Shown here piece after piece: positions 42,639 to 51,915 of a stretch of DNA of 64,000 bases. This DNA is from JAJXWB01 sp046349085 (GTDB lineage: Bacteria > Pseudomonadota > Alphaproteobacteria > Rhizobiales > Beijerinckiaceae), in the NCBI GenBank assembly GCA_046349085.1, contig JAXMDA010000004.1:389232-453231 (forward strand), in the 5' to 3' direction. The notes under the pieces were generated by a model. That model did not search any database. It was not told the origin of the DNA and worked only from the letters and a program-made list of their open reading frames with translations. The position numbers and the translations under genes are program-made. Numbering within the stretch: position 1 is the first letter of the stretch; every line of letters begins with the position of its first letter.

Positions 42639-45600
42639 GCCTCCCCCTCCCGCAGCTCCCGCTCGTATTCGATCTGTTCGGCGATCGAACGCCCGCCGAG
42701 CCTGACGCGCAACCGTTCGACCGCGAGATAGACGACCGGCGTCGTATAAAGCGTGAGCAACTGGCTGAGCAGCAGACCGCCGATGATCGTGACGCCGAGT
42801 GGAATGCGCAATTCGCTGCCGACGCCCGACGCAAAGGCGAGCGGCACGGCGCCGAACAGCGCGGCGAGCGTCGTCATCATGATCGGGCGGAAACGCAAGT
42901 GGCAGGCGCGCAGGATCGCGTCGCGCGGGCTCATGCCTTCGTGGCGCTCGGCCTCCAGCGCGAAGTCGATCATCATGATCGCGTTCTTCTTCACGATGCC
43001 CATGAGCAGCACGATGCCGATCAGCGCGACGACGGAGAGGTCGTTGCCCGTCAACATCAGCGCGAGCAGCGCGCCGACGCCGGCCGAAGGCAGGGTCGTG
43101 AGGATCGTGAAGGGATGCGCGTAGCTCTCGTAGAGCATGCCGAGCACCAGATAGATGGTGACGACGGCCGCCAGAAGCAGCCACGGCTCGCTCGCCAGCG
43201 ACTTGGAGAATTCCGCAGCGTCGCCGGAGAAGGCGCCGGTGATGGAGCCGGGCATGCCGAGATCCTTCTCCGCCTTCTTGATCGCCTCGACCGCGTCGCC
43301 GAGCGCCGCGCCATGCGCAATGTCGAAGCTGATCGTGGCGGCGGGAAACTGGTCCTGGTGGGCGACGGCGAGCGGCGCTTCGGTCGGCTCGAATCGCGCG
43401 ACCGCGGAGAGCGGCGTCTGCACGCCCCCGGCCGTGCCCGACACGTACAGTTTCTGCAGCGCGCCCGGGTCCTGCTGGTAAACCGGGTCGGCTTCGAGAA
43501 TGACGCGATACTGGTTCGATTGCGCGTAGATGGTCGAGACCTGCCGCTGGCCGAAGGCGTTGTTGAGCGCGTCGTCGATGTTCTGCGCGGTCACGCCAAG
43601 GCGGCCTGCCGCGTCGCGATCGATATGGATCATCGTGCGCAGCCCGCCCTCCTGCGTCTCTTCCGCGAGGTTGCGCAGGATCGGAGAGTCGCGCAGCCGC
43701 TCCGCGATCTTGCGCGTCCACTCCGAGACCTCGGCGGCGTCCGCGCCGGTCAGCGTGTACTGGTATTGCGAACGGCTCGAGCGCGTGCCGATCTGGATGT
43801 CCTGCACGGGCTTCACATAGAGATTGGCGCCGATCTCGTTGGCGTGCGCCCGTAGCCGCGCCGCGATTTCGCCCGCGCTCGCCCTGCGTTCGTCGCGCGG
43901 CGTCAGCGTCACCGCGAGGCGGCCGACGTTCGGCGTAGCGTTGAGCGCGCCGACGCCGAGCACGCTGACGACGCCGCGCACGTCCGGGTCCTTGCGAAAC
44001 ATCTCCCCCGCCTTCTCCTGAATGCGCGTCATCTGCGCGAAGGAGGCGTCGGGGGCGGCTTCCACGACAACGTCGAGCAGGCTGTTGTCCTGCAGCGGCA
44101 GGAAGCCCTTCGGCGCGATCACATAGAGCCAGATCGTCAGCGCAAGCGTGCCGGCGGTGACCGCCAGCATGAGGAACTCCCGGTCGACCGCCCAGCGCAA
44201 CGTGCGATCGTAGAACGAGAGCATCCAGCCGGTCGCTTCCGCGGCCGCGTGCTCCGCGCCCTCGGCGCGCTTGGGCTTCAGCAGGCGGCCGCACATCATC
44301 GGCGTCAGCGTCAGCGAGACCACCGCCGAGACGACGACGGCGATCGACAGCGTCAGCGCGAATTCGCGGAACATGCGGCCGACGAGACCCGTCATGAACA
44401 GAAGCGGGATGAACACCGCGATCAGCGACACGGTGAGCGAGATGACGGTGAAGCCGATTTCTCGCGCGCCGGCGAACGCGGCGCGTAGCGGCTTCATGCC
44501 GCCTTCCATGTTGCGCACGATGTTCTCGATCATGACGATCGCATCGTCGACGATGAAGCCCGTGCCGATGGTCAGCGCCATGAGGGAGAGATTGTCGAGG
44601 CTGAAGCCGCAGAGATACATGACGCCGAAAGTCGCGACGATCGACAGGGGCAGCGCGACGGCTGCGATCAGCGTCGCGCGAAAGGTGCGCAGGAACAGCA
44701 GCACGACGAGCACGACAAGCGCCGTCGCCAGCACGAGCGTGAACTGCACGTCGGCGATCGAGGCGCGGATGGCGTCCGTTCGGTCGTGCACGGCTTTCAA
44801 TTCGACGCCCGCCGGCAGCGCGCGCGCAAGACGCGGCAGCTCCTTCTTCAGGAGATCGACGGTCGCGATGATGTTGGCGCCGGGCTGGCGCTGCACGTCG
44901 ATGACGACCGCGGGCTCCCCCTGATACCAGCCGCCGGTGCGCGAATTCTCGAGCCCTTCGATGACCTTGGCGACATCGCCCAGAATGATCGGCGCGTCGT
45001 TGCGGTAGGCGACGACGACTTTCTTGTAGGCCTCCGCCGACAGGATCTGGTCGTTGGCGTCGATCGTGTAGCTTTGCCGCGCGCCGTCCAGCGAGCCTTT
45101 CGCGCCCGCGACATTCGCGCCGACAATCGCGAGGCGCAAATCTTCCAGGCCCAGTCGGTTGGCGCCGAGGCGGCCCAGATCGGCCTGGATGCGGATCGCC
45201 GGCTTGATGCCGCCTTCGATCGACACATGGCCGACGCCGGATATTTCGCTGAGGCGCGGGCCGATCAGCGTATCGGCTATGTCGCTCATCGCGCGCAGCG
45301 ACGTGGTCTTCGACGTCAGCGCCAGAATCATCACGGGCGCGTCGGCCGGGTTCACTTTCGAATAGACCGGCGGATAGGGAAGGTTGCGCGGCAGCGTGGA
45401 GGCGGACGCGTTGATCGCGGACTGCACGTCCTGCGCCGCAGCGTCGATGTCGCGGTCGAGATCGAATTGCAGCGTGATCTGCGACAGGCCGAAGGACGAC
45501 TGCGACGACATGGTCTGCAACGCCGGTATCTGACCGAACTGCCGCTCGAGCGAGGCCGTCACCAGCGAGGCGACAATGTCGGGATTGGCGCCCGGGAGCT

Positions 45601-45748
45601 GCGTCGTCACCTGGATGGTCGGAAAATCGACCTGCGGCAGCGGCGACACCGGCAGGCGCGCATAGCCGAGAAGGCCGGCCAGCAACACGGCGACGCCAAG
45701 CAACGAGGTTGCAATCGGTCGCGCGATAAAGGGGGCGGAGACATTCAT
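42635..45748 (-). CDS. RND efflux permease 1 (MdtB-like)
   Basis: A 1,037-residue inner-membrane pump, homologous to but distinct from its neighbour. It has MNVSAPFIARPIATSLLGVA, FIVDDAIVMIENIVRNMEGG in helix 4, and LMGIVKKNAIMMIDFALEAE. Two different RND genes in a row, with one adaptor, is the MdtABC arrangement, where the pumps form a mixed trimer. It is 19 bp downstream of the adaptor gene and overlaps the next pump by GTGA. Confidence 0.9.
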   Translation of the reverse strand: MNVSAPFIARPIATSLLGVAVLLAGLLGYARLPVSPLPQVDFPTIQVTTQLPGANPDIVASLVTASLERQFGQIPALQTMSSQSSFGLSQITLQFDLDRDIDAAAQDVQSAINASASTLPRNLPYPPVYSKVNPADAPVMILALTSKTTSLRAMSDIADTLIGPRLSEISGVGHVSIEGGIKPAIRIQADLGRLGANRLGLEDLRLAIVGANVAGAKGSLDGARQSYTIDANDQILSAEAYKKVVVAYRNDAPIILGDVAKVIEGLENSRTGGWYQGEPAVVIDVQRQPGANIIATVDLLKKELPRLARALPAGVELKAVHDRTDAIRASIADVQFTLVLATALVVLVVLLFLRTFRATLIAAVALPLSIVATFGVMYLCGFSLDNLSLMALTIGTGFIVDDAIVMIENIVRNMEGGMKPLRAAFAGAREIGFTVISLTVSLIAVFIPLLFMTGLVGRMFREFALTLSIAVVVSAVVSLTLTPMMCGRLLKPKRAEGAEHAAAEATGWMLSFYDRTLRWAVDREFLMLAVTAGTLALTIWLYVIAPKGFLPLQDNSLLDVVVEAAPDASFAQMTRIQEKAGEMFRKDPDVRGVVSVLGVGALNATPNVGRLAVTLTPRDERRASAGEIAARLRAHANEIGANLYVKPVQDIQIGTRSSRSQYQYTLTGADAAEVSEWTRKIAERLRDSPILRNLAEETQEGGLRTMIHIDRDAAGRLGVTAQNIDDALNNAFGQRQVSTIYAQSNQYRVILEADPVYQQDPGALQKLYVSGTAGGVQTPLSAVARFEPTEAPLAVAHQDQFPAATISFDIAHGAALGDAVEAIKKAEKDLGMPGSITGAFSGDAAEFSKSLASEPWLLLAAVVTIYLVLGMLYESYAHPFTILTTLPSAGVGALLALMLTGNDLSVVALIGIVLLMGIVKKNAIMMIDFALEAERHEGMSPRDAILRACHLRFRPIMMTTLAALFGAVPLAFASGVGSELRIPLGVTIIGGLLLSQLLTLYTTPVVYLAVERLRVRLGGRSIAEQIEYERELREGEA

Positions 45749-45767
45749 GGCCGAGCGCCCCCTTTCC

Positions 45768-47093
45768 TCACTGCCCGCCGGGCGCGCCGCCGCCCTGCCC
45801 GCGCCGTCTTCCCCGTTCTCCGCCGCGCTGTCCGTCTCCGCGCTCCCCTGCGCCGCGCGGCGTCGCCCCTGCCGGCGGCTCCGGCGCGGGCTGCGCCTGC
45901 ACCTCGCTGCGCGCTTCCGCGGCGGCGGCCGGCGGCGTGTCGATCACGCGCACCTTTGCGCCGTTGCGCAGCCGCGCAAAGCCCGAGGTCGCGACCTTGG
46001 CCGGCGGCGCAAGGCCTGACTGGATCACCGCGACGCGCTCGTTCTGCTGGCCGACCACGACATTGCTCTGCTCGACCGTGCCGTCGTCCTTCACGACATA
46101 GACGAAGGCGCCGTTCGGTCCGCGCTGCACGGCGGCCGTCGGCGCGACGACAGCGTTCTTCAGCACGTCCGTCGTCAGCCTGATGTTCACGAACTGGCCG
46201 GGCCACAGCGCGAGATCGGCATTGTCGAACACGGCCTTGATCTTCACCGTGCCCGTCGTCGGATCGACCTGGTTGTCGACCACCGTCACCTGTCCGCGCG
46301 CCACCGCCGCCGTCATCCCGGAATCGAAGGCCTGGGCGTCGAGCGGCCCGCGCGCCAGCGCCGTCGTCACGGCGCGAAGATTCTGCTGCGCCAGCGTGAA
46401 GACCACCGCAATCGGCTTGATCTGCGTGATGACGACAATGCCGTTTACGCCATTGGCCTGCACGAGGTTGCCGGGGTCGACGAGGCGTATGCCGGTGCGG
46501 CCGTCGAGCGGCGAACGGATCGTCGTATAGCCGAGGATCGCTTTCGTGTTGTCGATCGTCGCCTGATCCTGCTTCACCTGCGCTTCATATTGCGCAACCA
46601 GCGCGCGCTGCGTGTCGGCCTGCTGCTTGGGGCCGAAATTGCCCTGCGCGAGCCTGGTGTAGCGCTCCAGATCGATCTTCGCGTTGGCGAGCAACGCCTC
46701 GTCCTGCGCCTTCTTCGCCACCGCCTGGTCGTATTGCGCCTGGTAGGTCGTCGGATCGATGCGCGCGAGCACGTCGCCCGCCTTCACGTCCTGGCCTTCC
46801 TTGAAATTCACCTCGATCAGCTTGCCATCGACCTGCGAGCGCACGGTGACGGTGTTGAGCGCCTGCGCGGTGCCGATGGCGTCGAGCGTCACGGGCATAT
46901 CGGCGTTGCGCAGATCGAAGGCGGTGATGACCACGGGCCCGTCGAAACCGCCGCGTCCGCCGCCGGCGCCGCCTTGCGCCGCGCCTTCCTGCTGCTCGGC
47001 TGTCTTCATGAATGGCGGCTTCACGTAGCCCATGCGCCAGCCGGCATAGGCGAGCACGGCGATCAGCGCGACGAGAAGCGAAAATTTCTTCAC
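45768..47093 (-). CDS. RND periplasmic adaptor (MdtA-like)
   Basis: A 441-residue membrane-fusion protein linking pump and outer-membrane channel. It has one N-terminal membrane anchor (KKFSLLVALIAVLAYAGWRM), the lipoyl halves (VTVRSQVDGKLIEVNFKEGQ and the later IRSPLDGRTGIRLVDPGNLV), and between them a coiled-coil hairpin. The C-terminal end is unusually long and rich in Gly, Arg and Pro. It overlaps the outer-membrane factor gene by ATGA. Confidence 0.9.
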   Translation of the reverse strand: MKKFSLLVALIAVLAYAGWRMGYVKPPFMKTAEQQEGAAQGGAGGGRGGFDGPVVITAFDLRNADMPVTLDAIGTAQALNTVTVRSQVDGKLIEVNFKEGQDVKAGDVLARIDPTTYQAQYDQAVAKKAQDEALLANAKIDLERYTRLAQGNFGPKQQADTQRALVAQYEAQVKQDQATIDNTKAILGYTTIRSPLDGRTGIRLVDPGNLVQANGVNGIVVITQIKPIAVVFTLAQQNLRAVTTALARGPLDAQAFDSGMTAAVARGQVTVVDNQVDPTTGTVKIKAVFDNADLALWPGQFVNIRLTTDVLKNAVVAPTAAVQRGPNGAFVYVVKDDGTVEQSNVVVGQQNERVAVIQSGLAPPAKVATSGFARLRNGAKVRVIDTPPAAAAEARSEVQAQPAPEPPAGATPRGAGERGDGQRGGERGRRRGQGGGAPGGQ

Positions 47094-48619
47094 GGGATAA
47101 TGCCCTTGGGATCGCTGAACGCCGCCTGCTCGGCCAAACGCGCGAGCTCGCGCTGCGGTTCGGACCAGCCGCCGCCGAGCGCCTGATAGAGCGACACGAG
47201 CGCCTGGAAGCGCGCGGTGCGCGTCTGCGCGACGAGGTCGAGGTTCTGGAACAGCGTAGTCTGGGTGGTCGAGAGCGTGACGATATCGATCGTGCCCTCC
47301 TGCAGCCGCTTGATGGCCGCATTGTATGCGCGGCGCGAGGCGTCCGCCGCCACCTGCTGCAGCCGCTCGCGCTCGCTGTTCTTCTGCACGGCGACCAGCG
47401 CGTTCTCGACGTCGGAGAAGGCGGTCAGGATCTGCTTGTGATAGAGCTGCAGCAGTTCAGCGTATTTGCCGCGTTGCAGATCGAGCTGCCCCTGCAGGTT
47501 TCGCCCGTCCGTGATCGGCTGCATGAGTTGCGCAGCATAGCTCCACGCCACCGCTTCCGGCCGCAGCAGGAATTTCAGAAGCTGCGCCTGCACGCCGTAG
47601 GAGCCCGTCAGCGTGATCGAGGGAAAAAAGGCCGCGCGGGCCTGCGCCACCGAAAGATCGGAGGAGGCGACCTTGGTCTCCGCCTCCGCGATGTCGGGGC
47701 GGCGCAAGAGCAGTTGCGACGGCAGGCCCGGCTGAACGCGCGGCGCGCGCAGGCGGGTCAGGCTGCCGCCCTTGATGTCGATGAGTTCCGGCGCCTGGCC
47801 GACCAGCACGGCGATCAGGTTTTTTGTCTGCGCCACAGTCTGCTCGAGCGTGGGGATGGTGGCGCGCTGCGTGGCGAGCACGCTCTCCTGCTGCGCGAGG
47901 TCGAGCTCCGACGCCGTGCCGACGGCGACCCGCGCCTTGATGGCGTTGAGAACGTCCGTGGCGGTCCGCACGTTGTCGCGCGCGATGCGCAGGCGATCCT
48001 GCGCGCCGAGCACGGCGAAATAGGAATTGACCAGCGAGGCGAGCGTCGCGATCTGCACGACGGCCTGGTCATAGCGGCTCGCTTCCGCCAGCAGGCGCGC
48101 GGCGCCGGAGGCGTCGTGGTTCTTGCCCCAGAAGTCGAGTTCGTAGCTGGCGTTCAAGCCAAGCACGTTCAGCGATCGGTACGAGCCGGCGAACCGCCGC
48201 ACGCCGTCGTCCTGCTTCGGCGGCAATTGCGTCGCCGCGGTACCCGGCGAACGCGACCGCTGCGTCGAATCGTTCATCGTCACGAGCGGGAACAGCGGGG
48301 CCGACGCAATCTTGGCCTGCGCGTCGGCCTGGTCGATGCGCGCGACCGCCGCCGCTATGTCGAGATTGTCGGCCAGCGCCCGGTCGACCAGCGCGGAGAG
48401 TTCGCGCGAACCGAACGTATCGGCCCAGCGATCGGGCACGGGATCGGCGGGCTTTTCGGCGGCGACGCGATATTTCGGCGGGTCGGGAATCGCGAAGGAC
48501 GGCTTGTTCCAGTCGAGGTCGCAGCCGGACGCCACGAGGCCAGCCGACAGGCCAGCCGCCAGACGCAATGCGCGGGCTCTATGGGACAATCCTGGAAACG
48601 ACAAAGATTCTTCCGCCAC
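47090..48619 (-). CDS. RND outer-membrane lipoprotein channel (NodT family)
   Basis: A 509-residue TolC-like factor. The N-terminus ends in a lipobox (LVASGC, with Cys33), so it is probably a lipoprotein, and the body carries the two TolC repeats (ELSALVDRALADNLDIAAAV; LLLRRPDIAEAETKVASSDL). The closing tail matches NodT-type channels. It is the first gene of the four-gene efflux operon; about 100 bp separate it from the divergent hydrolase gene, where its promoter must lie. Confidence 0.9.
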   Translation of the reverse strand: MAEESLSFPGLSHRARALRLAAGLSAGLVASGCDLDWNKPSFAIPDPPKYRVAAEKPADPVPDRWADTFGSRELSALVDRALADNLDIAAAVARIDQADAQAKIASAPLFPLVTMNDSTQRSRSPGTAATQLPPKQDDGVRRFAGSYRSLNVLGLNASYELDFWGKNHDASGAARLLAEASRYDQAVVQIATLASLVNSYFAVLGAQDRLRIARDNVRTATDVLNAIKARVAVGTASELDLAQQESVLATQRATIPTLEQTVAQTKNLIAVLVGQAPELIDIKGGSLTRLRAPRVQPGLPSQLLLRRPDIAEAETKVASSDLSVAQARAAFFPSITLTGSYGVQAQLLKFLLRPEAVAWSYAAQLMQPITDGRNLQGQLDLQRGKYAELLQLYHKQILTAFSDVENALVAVQKNSERERLQQVAADASRRAYNAAIKRLQEGTIDIVTLSTTQTTLFQNLDLVAQTRTARFQALVSLYQALGGGWSEPQRELARLAEQAAFSDPKGIIP

Positions 48620-48795
48620 ACCCGCAAGGCCACGCGTCAGCCTGCGCGGACCGCGGCAAAACGCACCGCAGACTTATCCGAATCCGCGGGCAGTGAATAG
48701 TTAAGGACAGTTAAGGGTTGAACTGTGGCCGGCCGCGACGTTTGTCCGCCTTGCCCCCGCCCTTTGTGAGGGGTTTGATCGCGGCGAGGCCTCTG

Positions 48796-49818
48796 ATGGA
48801 ACCTGCCCGCGACCCGATGGACCTGTGGCTCTGGCCGTTTCGCTTCGGGCTCGAGCTGATCGGCGGCGTCTCCCCGCCGCAGCGCATCGATTGGGCGAGC
48901 CCGAACGAGATCGTCGCCGATTTCACCACCATGCGGCTGCGCGCCTTTGTGGCGGAGGGCGGAGCGCCCGTCATCGTGGTCGCGCCCTATGCCGTCCACG
49001 ATGCGGGGCTGGCCGATCTTGCGCCCGGCCACAGCCTGATCGAGCGGCTGAGCGCCGAGGGATTCGGGCCGATCCTGCTTACCGAATGGAAGTCGGCGAC
49101 CGCCTCCACACGCGGCCTCGGCGTCGACGCCTATCTCGCGGACCTCAACGCGGCGGTCGATCTTGCGCCTGGCCCGCCGATCCTGGTCGGCCTCTGCCAG
49201 GGCGGCTGGCTGTCGCTCGTCTACGCCGCCGTATTCCCGGGCAAGGTCGCGAAACTGGTCGTCGCCGGATCGCCGGTGGACACATCCTCTCCCTCGCAGA
49301 TTGCCGATTCCGCCCGCAACGTCGCGCCGCAAACGGTCGAGGATCTGATCGCGGCGGGCGGCGGCCTCGTCTCCGGCCGCGCGACGCTCGGCGTGTTCCG
49401 CGCCGTCGGCAACGCCGAAATCGACGCCTGCGACATCCTTCAGATCGAAACGGCGGGCGCGGCGAAGGCGGTCGAGCGATTTGTGGCCTGGGACGCGCGC
49501 ACCGTCGATCTGCCCGGCCGTTATTACACCGACGTGCTCAACTGGGTTTTCCGCGACAACAGGCTGGCGGGCGGCGATTTCCCGGTCTTCGGCCGCCCGA
49601 CGCCGCTCTCGCGGGTCACCGCCCCGATCTTCGCGCTGGCCGGCGAGAAGGACGCCGTCGCCCCGCCGCCGCAGGTTTTCGGCGCGCTCGACCTCGTCGG
49701 CACGCCGGCGCCGGCGCGTGCGAAGAGGCTGGCCGAGTGCGGACATCTGTCCCTGTTCATGGGCGCGCGCACGCTGTCCCGGGAATGGGTGGAGATCGCC
49801 GGCTGGATGCGGGGATGA
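48796..49818 (+). CDS. Alpha/beta hydrolase with Cys nucleophile, PhaC-like
   Basis: A 340-residue protein from the ATG at 48796. The nucleophile elbow reads GLCQGGW with Cys134, the G-x-C-x-G form of polyhydroxyalkanoate synthases rather than the serine of lipases. The acid is likely in LAGEKDAVAPP and the histidine in AECGHLSLFMG. PHA synthases are longer (about 560-600 residues for class I) and lack this compact form, so it is a relative, perhaps a polymer-related hydrolase or transferase. It is divergent from the efflux operon and no phasin gene adjoins it. Confidence 0.72.
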   Translation: MEPARDPMDLWLWPFRFGLELIGGVSPPQRIDWASPNEIVADFTTMRLRAFVAEGGAPVIVVAPYAVHDAGLADLAPGHSLIERLSAEGFGPILLTEWKSATASTRGLGVDAYLADLNAAVDLAPGPPILVGLCQGGWLSLVYAAVFPGKVAKLVVAGSPVDTSSPSQIADSARNVAPQTVEDLIAAGGGLVSGRATLGVFRAVGNAEIDACDILQIETAGAAKAVERFVAWDARTVDLPGRYYTDVLNWVFRDNRLAGGDFPVFGRPTPLSRVTAPIFALAGEKDAVAPPPQVFGALDLVGTPAPARAKRLAECGHLSLFMGARTLSREWVEIAGWMRG

Positions 49819-49825
49819 CGGGCGT

Positions 49826-50329
49826 CTACGGCAGCCTGTGGAACCCCTGCTCCGCATAGATCAGCGGGCGGGCGTCGTGCGAGGCGGCGTCCATGACCTC
49901 GCCGATGACGATCGTGTGCGAGCCGTAGTCGTGGACATGGGCGAGCTTGCAGTCGAAATGGGCGACTGCGCCCTCGAGGGTCGGCCCGCCGGGCCCCTCC
50001 CCCCATTGCCCGAGCGAAAAGCGCCGCTCGTGCGGCGTCGCGGGCGATGCGAAGGCGGCGGCAAGTTCACTCTGGTCCTCGGCGAGCACGTTCACCGCGA
50101 ATACGTTGTTATGCACGATGCGCGCGAGCGTCGTGCTGTCCCGCCTTATGCACACCAGCACGGACGGCGGCTCGAGCGACAGCGAACAGAAACTGGATAC
50201 GGTGATGCCGCCGCGCCCGGCCGGCCCGTGGGTCGTCACCACGGCGACGCCCGCCGCGGTCCGGCGCATGGCGGCGCGAAATCGGTCGACGAGCGTGGGC
50301 GATGTCATCTTCCGGTCGACGGCCAGCAT
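49826..50329 (-). CDS. Flavin reductase family protein
   Basis: A 167-residue NAD(P)H:FMN reductase-like domain, as in the small component of two-component monooxygenases. Typical segments are MRRTAAGVAVVTTHGPAGRG, ITVSSFCSLSLEPPSVLVCI and NNVFAVNVLAEDQSELAAAF, and the C-terminal half has GAVAHFDCKLAHVHDYGSHT. The ATG at 50329 has a GGAAGGG site; an internal ATG at 50308 is possible. No monooxygenase partner lies next to it. It converges with the hydrolase gene, with 7 bp between. Confidence 0.87.
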   Translation of the reverse strand: MLAVDRKMTSPTLVDRFRAAMRRTAAGVAVVTTHGPAGRGGITVSSFCSLSLEPPSVLVCIRRDSTTLARIVHNNVFAVNVLAEDQSELAAAFASPATPHERRFSLGQWGEGPGGPTLEGAVAHFDCKLAHVHDYGSHTIVIGEVMDAASHDARPLIYAEQGFHRLP

Positions 50330-50412
50330 CAATCCCTTCCGCGCCGCCGGCCCCCCGGCGTTCTGCCACTGTCGGACATATATGTTTCTCAGGCGTGAAG
50401 ACGAGGCAAGCC

Positions 50413-51057
50413 TCACCCGCGCTCCAGTATGACATGGGCGACCGTTTTCGAGGGCACATAGCCCGTGCGACGGTAGCCGAGCGCCGGCAGATCAAGCCCG
50501 GCGAGCAGCGGCTCGCCCTCCCCGAGCAGCACGGGCGTCTGGGCGAGATGCAGCCGGTCGATCAGCCCCGCGCGCAGGTATTGCCGGATGGTCGCCACCC
50601 CGCCGCCGATCCGCACGTCCTTCGAACCCGCCGCCGCCCTGGCCCGTTCGAGAGCGGCGTCAATCCCGTCGGTGACGAAATGGAAGGTCGTGCCGCCCTT
50701 CATTTCGACGGGGGCGCGCGGAAAATGGGTCAGCACGAACACCGGCGTGCGATACGGCGGCTCCTCGCCCCACCAGCCCTTCCAGCTTTCGTCCGGCCAG
50801 CGCCCGCGCACCGGCCCGAACATGTTGCGGCCCAGGATCCAGGCGCCGACGCCGGCGAAACCGTCGGCGGCGAAATCGTCGTCGACGCCCGTCTCGCCTT
50901 CGCCCGCGCCGTGCATCTTCTGGAACGTGCGCGTGGCGAACATCCAGTCGAACAGGGCGAGGCCGCCGACGCCGATGGGATTGTCGATGCTCTGGCCGAA
51001 GGCGGCGGAAAAGCCGTCGAACGAAACGGAAAAGCAGGCGACGCGCACGCTCGGCAT
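50413..51057 (-). CDS. Dihydrofolate reductase-like (RibD C-terminal) protein
   Basis: A 214-residue protein of the RibD C-terminal/DHFR-like fold. It opens VRVACFSVSFDGFSAAF, has GVGAWILGRNMFGPVRGRW, RTPVFVLTHFPRAPVEMKGG and DVRIGGGVATIRQYLRAGLI, then LHLAQTPVLLGEGEPL. Family members bind NADPH but few have known substrates. The start is supported by GGAGGGAGG. It is divergent from the DUF169 gene. Confidence 0.86.
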   Translation of the reverse strand: MPSVRVACFSVSFDGFSAAFGQSIDNPIGVGGLALFDWMFATRTFQKMHGAGEGETGVDDDFAADGFAGVGAWILGRNMFGPVRGRWPDESWKGWWGEEPPYRTPVFVLTHFPRAPVEMKGGTTFHFVTDGIDAALERARAAAGSKDVRIGGGVATIRQYLRAGLIDRLHLAQTPVLLGEGEPLLAGLDLPALGYRRTGYVPSKTVAHVILERG

Positions 51058-51128
51058 AGGACCTCCCTCCGCGCGGCATTGGCGCCGCCGCGCGATCCGC
51101 GCATGCTGGGGTAAATAGGGAGGCATTC

Positions 51129-51905
51129 ATGTCCGTCGATCTCGCCCGCGTCACAGCCGATCTCGAGCGCCTGCTGAAGCTGCGCTCCATCCCCTTCTGC
51201 ATGAAGCTCTACGAGCGCCGCGCCGACATGGAGGCGATCCCGCGTATCCGCCGGCCCAAGGCCGTGCACACGCTCGACCAGATCGTGGCGCAGGCCGCCC
51301 GCCTCGGCTGGACGGTCGGGATCACGGCCGACGACCTCGTCGGCGCCCAATGCCGCGCGGTCGTCGGGCTCGGCGGCGCCAAGACCGACGAATGGAAGTC
51401 GGGCAAGCACATGACCGGCGTCTGGTTTTCCACCCTCGACGACGCCTCCGCCCATCAGGCGGCGATGCATTGCGTGCCAGACGGGAAATACGACGCGCTG
51501 GTCGTCTCTCCGCTGGGGGCGGGTCGCGTCGAAAATCCCGACATTGCGCTGTTCTACGCGACCCCCGGCGCCATGATGTATTTCATCAACGGCCTGCAAT
51601 GGGCGGGCTACAAGCGTTTCGACTGGAGCGTGGTGGGCGAGAGCGCCTGCGCCGATTCCTGGGGCCGCGCTTTGACGAAACGCGAGCCCTCGCTCTCCAT
51701 CCCCTGTTTCGCGGAGCGCCGCTACGGCGGCGTGCTCGATGACGAAATGCTCATGGCGCTGCCGCCCGACATGCTCGCCAAGGCGGTGGCCGGCATGGAG
51801 GCTCTGGGAAAAAACGGCTTCCGCTATCCCTTCCCGCAGTATGGCGTGCAGCAGGACGTGCGCGACGGCATGGCGGCGTCGTATCCGGACCGGGCGAGGG
51901 GGTGA
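51129..51905 (+). CDS. DUF169 family protein
   Basis: A 258-residue protein matching the DUF169 pattern (LLKLRSIPFCMKLYERRADM, GWTVGITADDLVGAQCRAVV, GLQWAGYKRFDWSVVGESAC, SIPCFAERRYGG). The family has several conserved cysteines and is widespread without a known function. The gene stands alone; it ends 10 bp before the convergent glycosyltransferase gene. Confidence 0.83.
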   Translation: MSVDLARVTADLERLLKLRSIPFCMKLYERRADMEAIPRIRRPKAVHTLDQIVAQAARLGWTVGITADDLVGAQCRAVVGLGGAKTDEWKSGKHMTGVWFSTLDDASAHQAAMHCVPDGKYDALVVSPLGAGRVENPDIALFYATPGAMMYFINGLQWAGYKRFDWSVVGESACADSWGRALTKREPSLSIPCFAERRYGGVLDDEMLMALPPDMLAKAVAGMEALGKNGFRYPFPQYGVQQDVRDGMAASYPDRARG

Positions 51906-51915
51906 GGAATCGCGC

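Noticed and set aside
42639..44294. A 552-codon N-terminal extension of the second RND pump
   Set aside because: It is an out-of-frame reading of the first pump gene. The pump's own N-terminus begins at GTG 42638 and matches the family.
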